The notes under the pieces: generated by a model
Told to the model about the DNA's origin: nothing
What the model saw: the letters and a program-made list of their open reading frames with translations, nothing else
Database searches by the model: none
Origin: Maea johnstoni
Lineage: Eukaryota > Annelida > Polychaeta > Spionida > Magelonidae
Length of the DNA: 64,000 nt
Assembly: GCA_963942565.1 (NCBI GenBank)
Contig: OZ012695.1
Location: forward strand, 11,031,917-11,095,916
Direction of reading: 5' to 3'
Program-made: the position numbers and the translations under genes
Shown: positions 13,641 through 25,953 of the stretch, in pieces
Layout of the letters: the number at the start of each line of letters is the position of its first letter
Numbering within the stretch: the first letter of the stretch is position 1

Positions 13641-14585
13641 TTATTATAACCAACATCCTCACTGATACTAGTGTTAAAGAAATGTTTAAGAAATCCGTAC
13701 AAATATTCAAGCTTGCCCTTGATATTTCATTTTAGATACAATATCAGATAATGAACCGCGTTGCTATTAAACATCCTGAAAATCTCCTAAACTAAACACC
13801 ATGTTTTATCATTTAAGAAAATAACTATATAGCCATTGATACTTGGCTGTCGGATATTAAAATGGAACGCACAACGCACCAAAAATGAAATATATATTCC
13901 TTTGTCCAAAATTAAGGACAGAGTCTAAATTCATTCATGAATCAAGTTGGCATTTATGGGACTGCACTAAAGAGATGTATTATTCTCCAGCAGCAGCGTC
14001 ACACGAGTGGTGATACTCCCATATCCACCTTCTCCTGATTTATACCACGGGACCATGTGATGCCTCATGAACGTAAATCCCCCAGCAATAAGTCCCGATC
14101 ATGTGCCAGGTTTTTCATGAGCACGGGCATGATCCCCACAGCAATAAAACCCCTACGTGTAGGATTTAGCCCTGATCTACGGCCATGTCAGGCAATCCGC
14201 GTACCTCTCTCAATGCATGAACAACTAGCTCTGCTTGAAAGTCAGTTTCGATCGATCGCCTTTATACTCTTGTGTACATTTATTGTTGTGATGAAATTTC
14301 TTCTTTCTTCTATATGATTCAACTGAATTCCATTGGGATTGACTTTAAACATTCCATCGCTGGAGGTCTGAAGTTAAAAAGATATGTTTTACAGAGTCTA
14401 AAGAAACATATGGTCTGATATGATGATATAAAACGCCATCGATGTTTGTGTCAATGTTTGTGGAGAATCCATTATTATATCAGGGAGGAATGATGCATTT
14501 TCCTAAACAGTGGAAAACTCTACGAAGCGCTCATCAAATACTCACATATGTCAGCAAACTAAGTGAAACCAACTTTTTGGGGGTG
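13641..14585. other. No feature seen
   Basis: Unique-looking DNA. Two partly similar phrases around CCCCAGCAATAA and CCCACAGCAATAA (about 14070-14150) hint at a small local duplication. Confidence 0.45.
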
Positions 14586-15225
14586 TAGCCTGCATAGCCG
14601 AGTGGTCTAATGCACTTTGCAATGACTGTTCAGTGTTTCACACGAGATGCAGCGCACGAATCCCATATGGGATACCCAGCAAAAAGAATCGGACAGCAAA
14701 CGCACACAAGCGAACAGCAAACGGTTGACCGATGTTCGGACAGCAAACGGATATAAATCCGCCCACGCGACCGTTTGTGCACTAAAACATCGGTTAACTG
14801 TTTGCTGTCCAATGTATGAATTTTTTTCTTGTGATAATTGCATTCATTCTCCTAAAGTGTTATTTTCTTGATTTTCATTGAATTTAATTTTCCCTTTCGT
14901 TCTGATATATCGGTCAACCGTTTGTTTACAGACAGCAAACGGTCGTCCGAAATATTCGTCAACCGTTTGTGCATTAACGGACCACAAATTGACGTCCAAA
15001 ATATTCGTCAACCGTTTGGTTTGGTTGACAATTTGTCCACAAATAGTGCACAGGAACATTCGTCGTCCGATATTTCGGACAGAAAACGGACAGTAAACGG
15101 ACAGCAAACAGACGTCCGAAATATTTGTCAACCGTTTGACATCTGTAATTTTTTGCTGTGTACGTGCCAGTGACTCAGGGTAGTTAAACGTTTTCTCTAG
15201 AAATCGTTGATCACACAGGCAAATG
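14586..15225 (+). mobile_element. tRNA-derived SINE split by a MITE
   Basis: The left half carries a tRNA-like head, GCATAGCCGAGTGGTCTAAT, which strongly resembles a tRNA A-box region. The right half (15163 onward) holds GTGCCAGTGACTCAGGGTAG, the SINE body motif also seen at 9990 on the minus strand. The DNA between (14675-15160) is a separate TIR element, so the SINE is the older insertion. Confidence 0.6.
14675..15160. mobile_element. MITE with CCCAGCAAAAA/CACAGCAAAAA termini
   Basis: A 486-bp non-coding element flanked by TA on both sides. The left end is CCCAGCAAAAA and the right end is the complement of CACAGCAAAAA. The interior is packed with short motifs in both orientations, chiefly CAACCGTTTG and CAAACGGTTG, AATATTCGTC and GGACAGCAAACGG. 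No ORF of its own was recognised. Confidence 0.75.
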
Positions 15226-16273
15226 AAATATGTTTGGGTTTACCACATATGCATGCACGTCTCTCGAATGCATGACCGTAACGCCTCAAGTATTCCTCTG
15301 AAATTGAATAGAAGAATTAGCAACACAAACGCATGTTTTCAAATTACAGCAAGTGGTACCCGCATCATAAATTATTTAACTGGTTCTGGATTCAAACAAA
15401 TACAGAACTCATGATGAGCAAGCGTTAGTTAATAAAAACACTCTCATTTTGCCTGTGTTGCGGGTTTAAATTACCTATTTTCTGTCTGATTTATATTGCC
15501 TTATCTGGCATTGTTCTCACAATCCTGCTTTTATCCTTTTGCTTTTCCAGATGTTATTGAGCAAGTTCATCATTTAGTAAGGTGTTTTGTGCTGGCTAAT
15601 TGAAATACCAATAAATACCATTTATGGCTTCTTTAGGCACACTTAGTAAATAGATCATTTTCAATTCGATCCAAGTAACATGATATAGTGCACAGCACGT
15701 TCATGAAACCCCACTTTGCGGCCGCTGGGACTTCAAGACCGCTCTCACAAGAAAAGTTATTGCTTGTCTGGGAATAGGTTGCACCATAGTAGCCTGAGTA
15801 TGCTCTGATGTCACACTAATATATGAACCCATCCTTGGCCCCGTGTTTTGTTTAGCCTCAGGGACCGCATTCACAACGGGAGATTGGAGAGTTATAGGAA
15901 ACTTCCAGTGCGATGCAATGCACCTAGCACTGTACTTTCAAGATTCAAAGACAACCGGTTATGAGTACCCACTTACTAGTCAAACTTCAACGTCGACCCT
16001 TAACCCCAATCTGCTGTAGAGTGCGCATTCGGCCTTTGTGGCTATGTATTAGGGGAACTGCAACTCTCGAATGAAAATGAGTAGTTTATCAAAATAAGCC
16101 GTGCGAGGAAGCTGCTGGCAGTAAAATTGCTATCTGCGGATATAGTTATATTGAACAGAAAAAAATGAAATATAAATGTCGGCAATTGCTAAGTGCTAGG
16201 ACAACACTGCGAAAACGTTACTAAACCAATTTTCTTTAATCATCGGTTGCTATGAGGCAACAATCAACAGTGA
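15226..16273. other. No feature seen
   Basis: Unique-looking DNA without coding or repeat signal that I can recognise. Confidence 0.5.
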
Positions 16274-16477
16274 TATCNNNNNNNNNNNNNNNNNNNNNNN
16301 NNNNNNNNNNNNNNNNNNNNNNNNNNNNNNNNNNNNNNNNNNNNNNNNNNNNNNNNNNNNNNNNNNNNNNNNNNNNNNNNNNNNNNNNNNNNNNNNNNNN
16401 NNNNNNNNNNNNNNNNNNNNNNNNNNNNNNNNNNNNNNNNNNNNNNNNNNNNNNNNNNNNNNNNNNNNNNNNNNNNN
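16274..16477. other. Assembly gap (204 N)
   Basis: Unresolved bases. The flanks are GTGATATC on the left and ATCACAGG on the right, weakly complementary, so an inverted repeat or a (TA)n tract may lie in the gap. Confidence 0.99.
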
Positions 16478-16827
16478 ATCACAGGAAATCTAATGAAAGG
16501 CAACTCCACTTCCAGATATATAGTTATACAGCTTAAAGCAACACACGATTCCACCATTATGTGTACACTGTATCCATAATAGCCTATCCTGTCATGCCCA
16601 CAACTTGGCTGTTACATCCTGGCACCTGCAGGATCTGTGAAATATGGCTGCCCACAGAGAGGAGATACTGGAATACACACTCATTCTGCTAAGGCGGAAC
16701 GTATTAATAGACGTGTGGATGACCTCAAGCAAATTAACATACAATTATGGATCGAAAGTTACAAACTTAATTGGATTTTAAGACAATAATGGAAAGGTAC
16801 ACACCTAATAAGTATACTGCTGGTATA
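16478..16827. other. No feature seen
   Basis: Unique-looking DNA up to the left terminus of the AT-rich element. Confidence 0.5.
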
Positions 16828-19027
16828 CCCCAGCAAACACAAAATACTTTCAAAATATTTTTAAAAGGACTGAAAAAAATTTGTTAGAAACATTCACAAT
16901 AAACATGAATAAAACATTAGCAAAATGTTCAATAACCATAGGGAAAACATTAGTGAAATAATGAATGTAAATAATGTTATGCAATAAAAATATGATATTA
17001 GTAAAACATTTACGAGAATAAAGGAATATTAACCAATATTTTTTCATAATAATGTCTGATAACATTATGTTATCTTTTACCAACATTTTTAGTTAATGTT
17101 TAATGTCTGCGTATTACAAATGTTGTTTTTAACATTTATTGAATGTTTTATTAACATACTTTAAAATGTTTCTAAAACGTCTGAAAAAGTATAGATAAAA
17201 TATCAATTTATACATTAATGAAACGTTAAACAATATTTTGGAAAAATATGTTTGAATATATTAAACTGTAATTTTTTTAACATTTGAAATAAATCTTTTA
17301 AAGCTGCCTAATAAAGGAATATTTTCTCACAATATTAACCAATATTTTTTTCATAATAATGTTTGATAACATTATATTATCTTTTATCAACATTTATAGT
17401 TAATGTTTTACATCTGCGTATTACAAATGTTGTTTTTAACATTTATTGAATGTTTTATTAACATTCTTTAAAATGTTTCTAAAACGTCTGAAAAATTATA
17501 AATAAAAAAATGTCAATATTTACACTGATAAAATGTTAAACAATATTTTTCCAAAATATGTTTGATAATATTAAACTATAATTTTTCTAACATTTAAAGA
17601 CAAATGTTTTAAAGCTGTCCATTACAAATGTTTCTTTAAATATTAAGTATTGTATCTACAAAGTTACAAAATATTTCTGAACAAATTTGAAATTGAAAAA
17701 TGTAAATATATATTTAGAAAAGATTAACCAATAATTTTCTGCAATAACGTATGATAGCATTATCATATCTTTTATTATCATTTTAAATAAATGTTATACA
17801 TCTGTATATTACAAATGTTTTTTTAAACATCGGTTTGATATCAAGAACACATCCTGTGAAATATTTGTGAAACATCTGAACTAAGCTGTAAAGAAATGTT
17901 AAAAATGACATTAACAAAATGTTGAATTAATGTTTTGAAATGTTTTTGCCGAATTCTTAGTTCAACATATTTATAAAACAGTCCTTTAATAATTCGAAAA
18001 CATTATAAAAATACCAATTTTAACACAAAAAACGTATGAAATATTTCAGAAATATTATTGAGGAATGCCCTATGATATTGCCACATAATAATGTCAAAAT
18101 GCAAAAACAATAGCTACAATTCAACATTATTATCTTAATATTAAATAACGTTAATATATAATCCTACAATTGTTAGCAACTTTTCTGAAGAAGCAATATT
18201 TTATGCTATAATTAGATAAATATGATCGATAAACATGAAATATTGATTTGAAAATTTAGGAAAAAATAGTTTCCAAATAAATATATCATTACTGGCATTG
18301 ATTTAAAATTTTTGGTTTCTTAAAAAGCATGAAATATCAATATGTGTCATTCCAAAAGGCATTGATTAGGGCTGACAAAAATAATATAAGTAGCCTTCTC
18401 TTCTATCTTGAAAGCATGATTTGTACAGTATACTTTACAAAGTAAGACTGAGCAAGAAATCCCTAAAATGGGGATTTCAAAAGTGTGTTAGTTATGGGCG
18501 ATTGGTAAGTACATTTTCTTCTCTAAAGAATTTAAAACTCAACTATCTGGAAAGATAAATATTTCAAAAATATTGAAATAATGTTGAGTAAAATGTTACA
18601 AAAAATGTTGGCATAATATTCCAAGGCCAGCAATTTCAATGGGGATAAATATCTTCAACAACAATGTCAAAATGTTTCTTAGAAATAGTTTATGAATAAT
18701 TTAAGCAACATTGTATACATATGTATTTAAAATATTGTGAACATAATAATTTAAATGTTACAAGAAATGTTTTGGTAATAATTTTCAGGCCAAACGTTTT
18801 AATATTAACAAATATTTTTCAGAAACATTTGATGAATAATTTTTGCAATAATGTGTTAATGTATCTTGAAAATGTTTTAAAAATAATAATACAAATATTA
18901 TAAGAAACATTATGGTAATAATTTTCAGGCCAAACGTTTTAATATTAATAAACATTTTCAGTAATATTTCACAGATATTGGGTTAAATATTTTGTAGACA
19001 TAGCACAAATGTTTTGTGTTTGCTGGG
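16828..19027. mobile_element. 2.2-kb AT-rich TIR element (CCCAGCAAACACAAAA termini)
   Basis: The ends are perfect 16-bp inverted repeats, CCCAGCAAACACAAAA at 16828 and its complement ending at 19027. ATA abuts both ends (16825-16827 and 19028-19030), so the duplication may be 3 bp. The interior is extremely AT-rich and non-coding. It is filled with AACATTT/AAATGTT motifs in both orientations and partly built from tandem units: ~306 bp between 17025 and 17331, a third diverged unit from about 17721, and a ~145-bp duplication around 18767 and 18910. It is a non-autonomous DNA element. The CCCAGCAAA terminus is shared with the small MITE at 14675. Confidence 0.8.
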
Positions 19028-19048
19028 ATAAGTACCTCGTAGTATGAC

Positions 19049-20018
19049 AGGACCTGAAAATTGGCATTAACTACGTAAACCACGTGCTGTTAGTAATCTT
19101 GAGGCATATTGGAACATTCAAAAATGTTTTTCACATACTCATCATGCAGATTCCAGGTTTAGGTAGGACCTAGCACCTTACCAAAGACATGATTGATCAA
19201 ATGGTAGAGTTTGGTTTCAAGGAAAGGGTGAGTCTTGACATTTTGCAAAAAAACGAAACACAGCCAGATATGTTGGTACAGGGTGCCACATCAACTCAAA
19301 ATAGCAAATTATTGATAAGTTTATCATTATTCTGTAACTATGAGATGTACGCTATACAATTGCATGAGTGCCGTTGTCTACATTTAACTCAGTTTTCAGA
19401 TATTTAAGTTTTACAAATGACCCGGGTATCGGGTTGGGTTCTACCTTAAGGTAGCACCCTATTCGATACACGGGTCATTTTTAAAACTTGAATATCTGAA
19501 AACTGAGTTTAATGAAGACAGCGGCACGTATGCTACTGTATAGGTTACATCTCATAGTTACAGAATAATGGTAAACTTATCAATAAATGACTATTTTGAA
19601 GTAATGCGGCAACCTTAAGGTAGAACCCTATTCGATACACGGTCATTTTTAAAACTTGAATATCTGAAAACTGAGTTTAATGAAGACAGCGGCACTTATG
19701 CTATTGTAAAGGTTATATCTCATAGATACAGAATAATGGTAAACTTATCAATAAATGACTATTTTGAAGTAATGCGGCACCCTTAAAGAACATATCTGAA
19801 TGTGTTTATGGTTTTTGACAAAATGTCAAGACTTACCCTTTACTTGAAAATGAGAGTATACCATATGATTATTCATGTCTTTGGTGAGGTGCAAGGTCCT
19901 ACCTTAACAGGGGATTTGCACGATGAGTATCTTAAAAACATTTTTGAATGTTTCCATAAGCCTCAAAATTACTAACAGCACGTGGTTTACATAGTAAATG
20001 CTGATTTTCAGGTCCTGT
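19049..20018. repeat. ~1-kb imperfect inverted repeat with one arm partly duplicated
   Basis: The left arm opens CAGGACCTGAAAATTGGCAT and the right arm closes with its complement (20000-20018). The axis is at about 19435-19445. The right arm contains a tandem copy of ~172 bp (units from about 19441 and 19613, each starting CCTTAAGGTAG-like and containing CGATACACGG and GAAAACTGAGTTTAATGAAG). No protein coding is evident. A single-arm copy lies at 55628-56000. Confidence 0.8.
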
Positions 20019-20178
20019 GAGAATTCAAGGTAACTGTGACATGACCTTGCACCTAGACGGGGTTCATATCTGTCATATTCTAAAATACTGGCTTCGGAGA
20101 CTGTATCTTTATTCACTTTGAGCCAAAAAATGAGTTGAAAATTTTGGTCAAAATGGTCTAGCTCGAAGGCAGGCAGGC

Positions 20179-20395
20179 AGGCAGCCATGTCGTTCGGGAG
20201 CAATGTGACAAGGAAAACTCTAAAGGCCCAGTGCCTTTTGTGCTCTTGAGGTTACAACAATACAATGTTGCCAGCTCGAGATTCGTGGCGAGTGAACAGT
20301 GCTCATGTGTCATCTTTTGTTTTGATATCCATTCTTAGGGGCCAGCCAAGGACACCACCTAGTGGTGATAATCTTGGTGTACTAGACTATCACAT
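20179..20395 (+). repeat. Interspersed repeat module, copy 1
   Basis: About 217 bp that recur at 56232-56449 with high identity, especially the last ~70 bp (ATATCCATTCTTAGGGGCCA onward), and both copies stop after CTAGACTATCAC. In both places the module lies downstream of the 19-20 kb arm sequence, but the DNA between the two modules differs. A small hairpin CACCAC-CTA-GTGGTG is near the end. Confidence 0.75.
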
Positions 20396-20957
20396 TAAAC
20401 TGAAAAAGTGCAATGGTTGATACAAATACATTGCTTCAACTTACATACAAACCCACCATATATTGAGGCGATATCACCTCATTATTTCACCATCCCCAAT
20501 TAAATCCAAGTTATCCATATTTCCCCGGATATCCTGTTTTTATCTCATTCTCCAAATATTCTCCTCTTCCTTATCAATGGTGAAGAAAGCAGTCGAAGTT
20601 AAACTGCCGTCTGCATGCCGTAGACGTCATTCAAGCCCTGTCCTGATTGTTCCACTTAAGCATTATGTTCTCGTTGCTTAGGGTTCGACCCCATTGCAAA
20701 TAAAACCGCAGGCTTGGACATGCACCACCTGCTGTTTTTGTTTTATACTTATGCTTCTATTCTGCTTGCGTCGTCGCAAGTAGAACATAAGGGCTTTATA
20801 CGTTCGGACCCTGCTCTGCGCTGCAGCACACCAGTGGGTTTTGTGGTTAGGGCCACGTTGTTCTCAGCTATTTTGGGCTGGCTAGCCCCTAACCTACATT
20901 TCAACCTGATCAGGTGCACATGCTCTCCTCGCCGGACCTCCCGCAGAGATATGCGGT
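20396..20957. other. No gene; a B-box-like phrase
   Basis: GGGTTCGACCCCATTGC at about 20681 is a good B-box match but no A box is seen upstream. The rest is unremarkable. Confidence 0.4.
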
Positions 20958-21141
20958 TCTAAAAATCATCATCAAAAGCACCTTTTTGTTTAACTTTTTG
21001 AAATTTGTTTACGTTAAAAACCATGTAGACACACTCGTCCATTAAACGTGAAACGACCCTTTAAGAATTAGGGTAACAGGTGTGGCTACGGAGAATACCT
21101 GTTGCAAAGGATAGGAGCCACTGTCTTATAATATAGATATA
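20958..21141 (+). repeat. Interspersed repeat, copy 1 (AATCATCATCAAAAGCACC family)
   Basis: It shares about 180 bp with 22425-22589, from ATCATCATCAAAAGCACC through TTTACGTTAA and TTGCAAAGGAT to CTTATAATATAGA. It looks like the 3' part of a retroposon or MITE that ends in a TA-rich tail. Confidence 0.7.
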
Positions 21142-21168
21142 CTAGAAAAGTACCCGTCCTACGGACGG
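21142..21168 (-). mobile_element. Helitron-like 3' terminus
   Basis: On the minus strand a 6-bp-stem hairpin CCGTCC-GTA-GGACGG is followed by 8 bases and CTAG, and the next host base is T. Hairpin, short spacer, CTRR and T is the known arrangement of a Helitron 3' end. The element would extend toward higher coordinates, but I could not find a convincing TC start or a Rep/helicase gene, so it would be non-autonomous. Confidence 0.45.
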
Positions 21169-22424
21169 TAACCACGAAATTTCCTTTTATGTCAAAAATA
21201 TCAGGGCACCCAGATATCCTTGCAACCACACACTTAGAAATACCTTACCTATGGATCAATAATTCAAGAGGCTTGGTAAACATATATGCCATTGATAGAT
21301 AAGTTGTGAAACCGGTATTGGAAAGGTGGTGGTGGGGTGGTGTCCATTTATCATATCACTCATGACGAATTCTAATCATTTCTACTCAAAACAATTTTCG
21401 TTTAGTAAGATCAATATAAAATATGACATACGATAGGTCATTTACACCCGTCCTTATTTGGTTCTTCCTGTTGAAAGATATCATTTATGAATTTTTGTCA
21501 TTCGGTATGATTTACAGACTCGTTTACAACTTTTTAAAGCTAAGATTATTAATGGGGTAGGTTAGAGGAGGAAACACAGATGTATAAACCTCTTACACTT
21601 GAATGGTAGACTCTAATGCATTCTACACGAACTGTGATATAACAATTCGTAGCTTTGCTTGCTTTCTCCTCTGCCACTTAGGGATACGTAGTGACGGGTG
21701 CCGTAGTAAACGGCGAACACCACCTACATACCCTTAGCCCCCATTGCCATTCTCATCACGCACCCCAACCTAATTGGAGTTGAAGAATGTCGTGAGAGAA
21801 AGCTCGCAATCGTTCACTGCGCTGGATTCTCTCTTGGCAATAATGCAATTTCAATAAAAGTACAACACAGTAATCTGCTTAGCATAATTGTATGGGCATG
21901 AGGTGGTTCTATAAAATACACATAGACATTAAGTTCCATCACAATTTATTTTGATAAAGATAACTTTCAAATTGTATCTATTTAAAGCCGGGTAGCTTAT
22001 ATACTGGCTGTATGGAAAACATTTTTTTGGAACTATAGAAAAGTCCGAATTTTTCGTAAGCTCAAATATGCATGTTACCCATGCACCACCGTAGTATGCT
22101 GAATTGTTTTGGTTTGTTCAAATGCTCTCTCTCTCTCTCTCTAAGCGCACAACCTTTGATTGTGTGTTTTCCCAAGGGATGTGTCCGTACGCCGATGCAG
22201 GCATTGTCCATGTGTCCATGCCGCCTAAACCCTTTCGGTGCATGTCCAGGTTCCCTTTGATTACCCGGGTAAGCTACGCTACTACAGTGTGCGTGCTTCT
22301 GCCACCGGACAACCAACAAAGTCCGTGCAGTGCAACCCCATTGTGGAAGCAGAAGTTTGATATCGGTTGTACTATATATCGCCGGGTGGTCATACCACAC
22401 CCGGCCGTGCTTGAGGATAAGAAA
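21169..22424. other. No gene seen; may contain a Helitron-like body
   Basis: It includes a (CT)n run at 22125-22142 and a hairpin near 22383 (CCGGGTGGT...ACCACACCCGG). I recognise no protein. Confidence 0.4.
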
Positions 22425-22589
22425 TCATCATCAAAAGCACCTTTTTGTTTAATTTTTTGAAATTAGTTTACGTTAAGAACCATCTAGATACACTCGTCCA
22501 CCAATCTGCCAACTCAGAATTAGGCAAACAGGCGCGGCAACGGAGATCATGCGTTGCAAAGGATTGGGCCTCCTCTCTTATAATATAGA
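22425..22589 (+). repeat. Interspersed repeat, copy 2 (AATCATCATCAAAAGCACC family)
   Basis: Second copy of the 20958-21141 repeat, diverged by point changes and a short internal difference. It is followed directly by a long (TA)n tract, which suggests that the family ends in a TA tail. Confidence 0.7.
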
Positions 22590-22882
<293 letters not shown>

Positions 22883-22899
22883 GTTCGGTCAACTAGTAT

Positions 22900-23291
22900 T
22901 GCATTGATTCACGTCACTAAGAAGTTTGATTCTGACGTTAACCTATTAACCTATTAATCACACCAATCAAACGCAGCCTAACAAATCTCACAAAATAGTT
23001 CAAGCAAAGGCATAATTGGGAAGATATCCAAAGGAGAGATGTTAACTAGAAAACCACCAAAAACCTTTCTTCAAGTTCTTGCAAGAGCCATTTCCAATTC
23101 CAAAATCATTGACAATTGCATTCTAGATCTAGTGGACAATTACCTGAGGGAAATCACATGCATTTAATGGGTTTAAGTAATTAGGGGTCCTTTCAAAGTA
23201 TCTTCTTACACTATGAACAATATAGTACTTGAAAAACTATTGTATTTCAAACACATCCAGAAAAATGTCACTATATTTCTTTTTGTGTCAT
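22900..23291. other. No feature seen
   Basis: Unique-looking AT-rich DNA. Confidence 0.5.
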
Positions 23292-24985
<1,694 letters not shown>

Positions 24986-24989
24986 ATTA

Positions 24990-25953
24990 GCTCTTGCAGT
25001 TGTGTACACTATCAGTATCAGCAGCCTTGCTATTGTCTGGGAGATCATTTCAAAGGTGTGGTGTATATAGAAGCCTCTGTCACCAAACCTTTTCAGACTA
25101 GTTTGTGGTATCTGCAATAAGTTATTGGTGTTTAATCTTAGAGTCCTTGTATTGGCTTGTTTGGCTAAAAATTATAGTAAAAGTATAGAGGTGCAAATCA
25201 TTGCATGCATTTGGAAGTCAAAAGCAGAATCTTGAACAGTCAGTGAAGATCGTTTAGAATTGGCGTAGTGTGATCATACCTTTTGGGGCCACTAACCACT
25301 CTAGCGTCATTGTTTTGGACTGGAGACGGCATAGCAGTTCTTCGGTAATTCAAAAGGGAAGTCTATTATAATAGCTAAGGCGTGATGTCACCAGTGAGAT
25401 TTTGGTATATTTGGTTGTATCAGTATTGAGAAATAATCTTATTTTTCCAATATTCCTAAGGTGGTAATTTGCAGACTTGATAACTTATGATACATGTGCA
25501 GCCATATTCAAGTTTGGATCAAAAACAGCACCTATGTTACCGAACGTTTTTTTATAAGTACTGGTACTATTACACTAGTTATGGTAATACTATAAATATA
25601 TTTTTTGTCCTAATCCATAGGGTACCCATGACCAGAACTTCTGTCTTGTGTGCATTCAGTTTGAGTTTACTTTGAGACATCCATATATAGAAGTCAGTGA
25701 GGCAATCTTCCTACTTTTCTACCCCTATGCAAACTGCATTTTGATTGGCAGGTTTGATAGAGATGTAGAGTTGTGTATCATCCTCATAAGCATGGAGTTC
25801 TAGACCAGGTTTCTTTATCTGAAGTCTTAAGGGTAGTAGGCAAATCAGGAAGAGCAGGGAGCCCAACACTGATCCTTGCGGTAGAGACCATAGGCGTGTT
25901 GCACGTGTATGTATCACACATAGATAAGGTTTTGATAGTTGTAAAGTTACCAA
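24990..25953 (-). mobile_element. L2/CR1-like LINE reverse transcriptase remnant
   Basis: Read on the minus strand from 25953, a frame gives LPQGSVLGSLLF and HAYEDDTQLYISIKP, which are RT motifs with the catalytic YADD box changed to YEDD. Downstream, in changing frames, come KLKLNAHKTEVLVMG, YDHTTPILNDLHWLFKI-like text and FGDRGFY, the conserved C-terminal block of L2/Rex1/CR1-type LINEs. Several frame changes and stops show an old, dead copy. No 5' portion with endonuclease was found. Confidence 0.75.

Noticed and set aside
14588-14672. Functional tRNA gene
   Set aside because: Only the A-box half looks tRNA-like; there is no clover-leaf, and the sequence continues into a SINE body.
20340-20395. 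Repeat module end read as a Helitron 3' end (CACCAC-CTA-GTGGTG, 14 nt, CTAG)
   Set aside because: Both copies remain identical for 8 bases past CTAG and the next base is A, not T.
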